Of a DNA stretch of 64,000 nucleotides, positions 61,374 to 64,000 are shown piece by piece. The notes beneath the pieces are model-generated. The model saw only the letters and a list, made by a program, of their open reading frames with translations, was not told the origin of the DNA and searched no databases. The position numbers and the translations under genes are program-made. How positions within the stretch are numbered: position 1 is the stretch's first letter; every line of letters starts with the position of its first letter. Source of the DNA: Bacteroidales bacterium (lineage in GTDB: Bacteria > Bacteroidota > Bacteroidia > Bacteroidales > F082); NCBI GenBank assembly GCA_028277395.1, contig JANQGJ010000099.1, positions 62,001 through 126,000 on the forward strand, given 5' to 3'.

Positions 61374-62327
61374 ATGGAAAATGAACATTATAGTTGGGGA
61401 CACACAAGAAGATACAATGCTTATGCACAATATTTCAAATCACTATTTGGTGGACGTGTGCAAAAAATAAGCGTTGATGCAGGATTTACCTGTCCGAATC
61501 GAGATGGCAGTATTGCACGTGGAGGTTGTACCTACTGTAATAACGATGCCTTCAATCCATCATACTGCAACCCTGAAAAACCTATTAGCAAACAAATTAC
61601 CGAAGGAATTGAGTTTCATAAAGTAAGATACAGAAGAGCTGACAAATATCTGGTATATTTTCAACCATATTCGAATACTTATGCCACGTTACGTGAACTT
61701 AAAAAACTTTATGAAACAGCTCTTGATCAACCGGGAGTTATTGGACTGGTTATTGGCACCAGACCCGATTGTATTGATGACGAAAAGCTAAAATATATAA
61801 AACATCTTGCAGAAAACAACTATATCATTATTGAATATGGTATTGAAAGTATTTATAATTCTACTCTTGACAGAATTAACAGACATCACACCTATGAGAA
61901 ATCTGTTGAAGCAATACACAAAACAGCAGAATATGGAATAAATACAGGTGCTCATTTTATTTTTGGTTTACCTGGTGAAACAAGAGAAATGATGATGAGC
62001 TACGCCAATGAAGTCTCAAAATTGCCTTTAACTACCATTAAATTTCATCAGCTTCAAATCGTGGAAGGCACCAAAATGGCAAAGGATTATCATTCAAATC
62101 CCGGTGATTATGACCTTTTCTCATTCGATGAATATATAAATTTCATTGTTAAGCTCACCGAAAGGTTAAACCCGGATTTTATAATTGAACGTTTTGCAGG
62201 AGAAGTTCCGCCTAAATATCTTTCAGGACCGGGATGGGGTTTGATCAGGAATGATCAGATTAACATTGCCATTGAAAATGAATTGAATAAAAGAAATACA
62301 TGGCAGGGTAAATTTTTTAGAACATGA
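61374..62327 (+). CDS. Radical SAM protein, YhcC/TIGR01212 family
   Basis: A 317-residue radical SAM protein of the YhcC family. The N-terminus YSWGHTRRYNAYAQYFKSLFGGRVQKISVDAGFTCPNRDGS fits this family. Cluster cysteines are C40, C52 and C55 in FTCPNRDGSIARGGCTYCNN, the non-standard spacing found in it. The TIM-barrel continues with IGTRPDCIDDEK, IEYGIESIYNSTLDRINRHHTYEKSVEAI and TGAHFIFGLPGETREMM. The reaction is not established; E. coli YhcC homologues are uncharacterised. It is transcribed alone, after the POT gene terminator, with an almost leaderless mRNA. Confidence 0.92.
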   Translation: MENEHYSWGHTRRYNAYAQYFKSLFGGRVQKISVDAGFTCPNRDGSIARGGCTYCNNDAFNPSYCNPEKPISKQITEGIEFHKVRYRRADKYLVYFQPYSNTYATLRELKKLYETALDQPGVIGLVIGTRPDCIDDEKLKYIKHLAENNYIIIEYGIESIYNSTLDRINRHHTYEKSVEAIHKTAEYGINTGAHFIFGLPGETREMMMSYANEVSKLPLTTIKFHQLQIVEGTKMAKDYHSNPGDYDLFSFDEYINFIVKLTERLNPDFIIERFAGEVPPKYLSGPGWGLIRNDQINIAIENELNKRNTWQGKFFRT

Positions 62328-62900
62328 AAAGATTCGGAGTCTTAATAAAACGACAAACTAAACTCCGCATTACTAAATCATTCTTGATTTAACTTCGAAA
62401 AATAAGTCCCCATATTAATAGGAAGCTACCCAATCCGATTGGTCATTATTATTTGTTTTTCATAATAAGGGATTTTCCCTGTTTATGATAGTCAGAATCA
62501 CCAAAGTCCAGATAGAAAATTATAGAGTAGTATATAGTTTGTAATAGTTAGGAGTTAGATACAGGGACTTATAAAAATCAAAGAACAAAAACTATTTGAT
62601 AAAGATAATAAGGTGATAATTGATTGTCAATACCCTGATAGGGTAGATATTATCACTATGCATAATGGTAGTTTTTTGTTGCCAATAATAACACCACGCA
62701 CTGCCAGTCAGGCTCTTACGCTCAGCATCCAAAAAAACATGATCAATTTTGACATCACGAAAAGTTTCTGAATTTTAACAGGAAAACTGACCAGCTATTG
62801 TATTCTGTTCTGAAATATGACTATTAAATAATCAAAAAAAGCACCTCCATCAGAAGGTGCTTAACATAAATAAAAAGAAATATAATATGTGAAGGTTTAT
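62328..62900. other. 573-base intergenic region, no gene recognised
   Basis: No substantial reading frame or RNA gene is recognised. A weak hairpin CGGAGT/ACTCCG (about 62335-62377) follows the radical SAM stop, a short TACCCT-gat-AGGGTA hairpin lies near 62630-62645, and the terminator of the next minus-strand gene is at 62834-62861. It may hold a decayed gene or an uncharacterised small RNA, but the sequence does not show it. Confidence 0.4.
62834..62861 (-). terminator. Terminator of the right-edge T9SS cargo gene
   Basis: On the minus strand AGCACCT (62855-62861) pairs with AGGTGCT (62840-62846), followed by a TTTTTTT run (62840-62834). It lies 40 bases after the stop at 62901. Confidence 0.85.
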
Positions 62901-64000
62901 TTATGGTTTATAAAATTTCACATTCTGCAGTACTTCACCGGCAGAAAAAATGTATATTCCCGAATTTAGATGACTGACGTCAACCGAAGATGCATTTGAA
63001 ATAGTTCCTTTGGCTATTACTTCTCCCCTTATACTGATTATCTTGTAATCTCCGGTATAGCTGTTTATATTGAGAGTGCTCTCTGTAGCAAAAACTGATA
63101 GTGTTTCATCAGCTTTACCTGGTTCTAAACCAAGAATTTTAGGAGCCATTGGTTCACAGTCTTTTCTTTCAATTGAAGCCTTTCCCGGAACAACTTTGTA
63201 ATTCAAGAAATCCACAGAGAAGCTGTCGATTGAATCAGTTTTAAGATAAGACCTCATATTTTTACACTCCACTACAAAAGATTCTATATCTATATCACAC
63301 TCTGTTCTGCCATAATGATCATATTCTCTGTAGATAAATCTGCTTACTCCCTTGTAATCCTCAACAATATCATTAAAGAACAATTTACCTTCTCTTGAAA
63401 ATAATCTTACCATTGATCGGTTAAATCCATCATCATCATAAACCCGGGCCACACTTTGACTTCCATCAGGCAATATATTAAATGATACGATAACATTATC
63501 CAGAGATAGTCCGATACTACTTTCAGCTCTTTGCTGGCTAAAGAATACCATATTTTCATCAAATACAGTTACTTTGGATGCTTTCTGGTACCTGTCGAAC
63601 TGAGAAAGGTTTTGTGTATGATATCGTGTATAGTAGGCATATGACCATACAGGAGTATAATTATGGCTCAGCAATGTTACAAAAGGAAATGTATGCTTAT
63701 CATGCTCATTCGATAGTTCAGTACCTTCAACCTCAGTCGACAATACATAACCATCAGGGTGATTATTAATATATACCTGTGCCTGAGGATGCAGAATATC
63801 ATGGTTATACTCAAGTTCATATAAGTTCGCATCGGAAGGTACCAGGTTATTTGATATTTCCTGAACAAATACAGTGCTTCCTGCAGCATAACTTTGATAG
63901 GCAAGACCGGTAATCACAATACTCTCCTTATTATTGGATACAACAACATCTGTGATATAATTATAATCGAAATTGTACAGGGTTCCGGGAAAATGGTGCA
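62901..64000 (-). CDS. T9SS-sorted secreted protein, C-terminal part (cut by right edge)
   Basis: C-terminal about 366 residues of a secreted protein; the frame is open to the window edge, so the N-terminus and signal peptide are missing and the GTG at 63917 is internal. Beta-rich sequence resembling repeated propeller or strand motifs (FPFVTLLSHNYTPVWSYAYY, VTVFDENMVFFSQQ, VRLFSREGKLFFNDIVED). The last about 65 residues (LNINSYTGDYKIISIRG, GIYIFSAGEVLQNVKFYKP) form a type A T9SS sorting domain. Function unknown. Confidence 0.75.
   Translation of the reverse strand, partial: HHFPGTLYNFDYNYITDVVVSNNKESIVITGLAYQSYAAGSTVFVQEISNNLVPSDANLYELEYNHDILHPQAQVYINNHPDGYVLSTEVEGTELSNEHDKHTFPFVTLLSHNYTPVWSYAYYTRYHTQNLSQFDRYQKASKVTVFDENMVFFSQQRAESSIGLSLDNVIVSFNILPDGSQSVARVYDDDGFNRSMVRLFSREGKLFFNDIVEDYKGVSRFIYREYDHYGRTECDIDIESFVVECKNMRSYLKTDSIDSFSVDFLNYKVVPGKASIERKDCEPMAPKILGLEPGKADETLSVFATESTLNINSYTGDYKIISIRGEVIAKGTISNASSVDVSHLNSGIYIFSAGEVLQNVKFYKP

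Noticed and set aside
1..64000. tRNA, rRNA, transposase, integrase or phage genes
   Set aside because: None could be recognised by eye on either strand; the window looks like an ordinary chromosomal core region.

Overview
The window is an AT-rich stretch of a Bacteroidota chromosome, most likely Bacteroidales/Marinilabiliales-like, though the exact lineage cannot be fixed from the sequence alone. The evidence is: the promoter -7 element TAnnTTTG of this phylum in front of about twenty genes, with no obvious Shine-Dalgarno sites; a SecD-SecF fusion; an archaeal/eukaryotic-type ProS; three secreted proteins ending in type IX secretion (T9SS) sorting domains; and GWxTD, LruC, PorT-like, PadR-PspC and BlaI-M56-TonB families typical of the phylum. 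I see no rRNA, tRNA, CRISPR, insertion sequence, phage or plasmid genes. Two genes are cut by the window edges: a GH65 phosphorylase on the left and a T9SS cargo protein on the right.

Layout. 1-6 kb: GH65 phosphorylase tail with a uridine-kinase-like protein, grpE-dnaJ, and an ABC-2 exporter pair. 6-15.8 kb: small lipoprotein, secDF, folC, a TylF-like methyltransferase, an acyl-ACP desaturase divergent from an Rrf2 regulator, a gamma-carbonic-anhydrase-family protein and a GT39-like membrane glycosyltransferase. 16-22.4 kb: OmpP1/FadL-like porin, an aromatic-rich lipoprotein, proS, then a PagL-like deacylase with a DUF2807 lipoprotein. 22.7-30.7 kb: single-domain response regulator coupled to mazG, a PAP2 phosphatase, a secreted repeat protein divergent from a histidine kinase/response regulator pair, and a long RelA/SpoT homologue with a degenerate hydrolase half. 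30.9-40.8 kb: PorT-like barrel, cupin and PfkB kinase; PspC-PadR pair; aroQ; GT2; GWxTD protein; a SAM methyltransferase convergent with a class I isoprenoid-synthase-like protein; sucC. 41-50.2 kb: LolD-like ATPase, a 13-repeat TPR-type protein with a small partner, an M1 peptidase, nnr, a solitary groES, a Trx-Grx fusion and an isoprenylcysteine-methyltransferase-like protein. 50.5-64 kb: LruC lipoprotein, citrate lyase as a CitD-CitE fusion plus CitF, M56/TonB sensor-like protein with BlaI repressor, gdhA, a POT peptide transporter, a radical SAM protein and the truncated T9SS cargo.

The most interesting points are regulatory. Between the divergent secreted protein (24813-25826) and histidine kinase (25975-27786), four GGTTAA direct repeats spaced 10, 10 and 11 bp sit midway between two identical TACTTTTG -7 elements. 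The two proteins also share an unusual E/H-L-x-E-L repeat, which suggests a self-regulated envelope-sensing module. The PadR gene has a near-perfect 12-5-12 inverted repeat in its own promoter. Other candidates are the terpene-synthase-like/methyltransferase pair, the CitDE fusion without nearby maturation genes, and a RelA-type protein whose hydrolase residues are lost but which keeps an RxKD-like synthetase motif.
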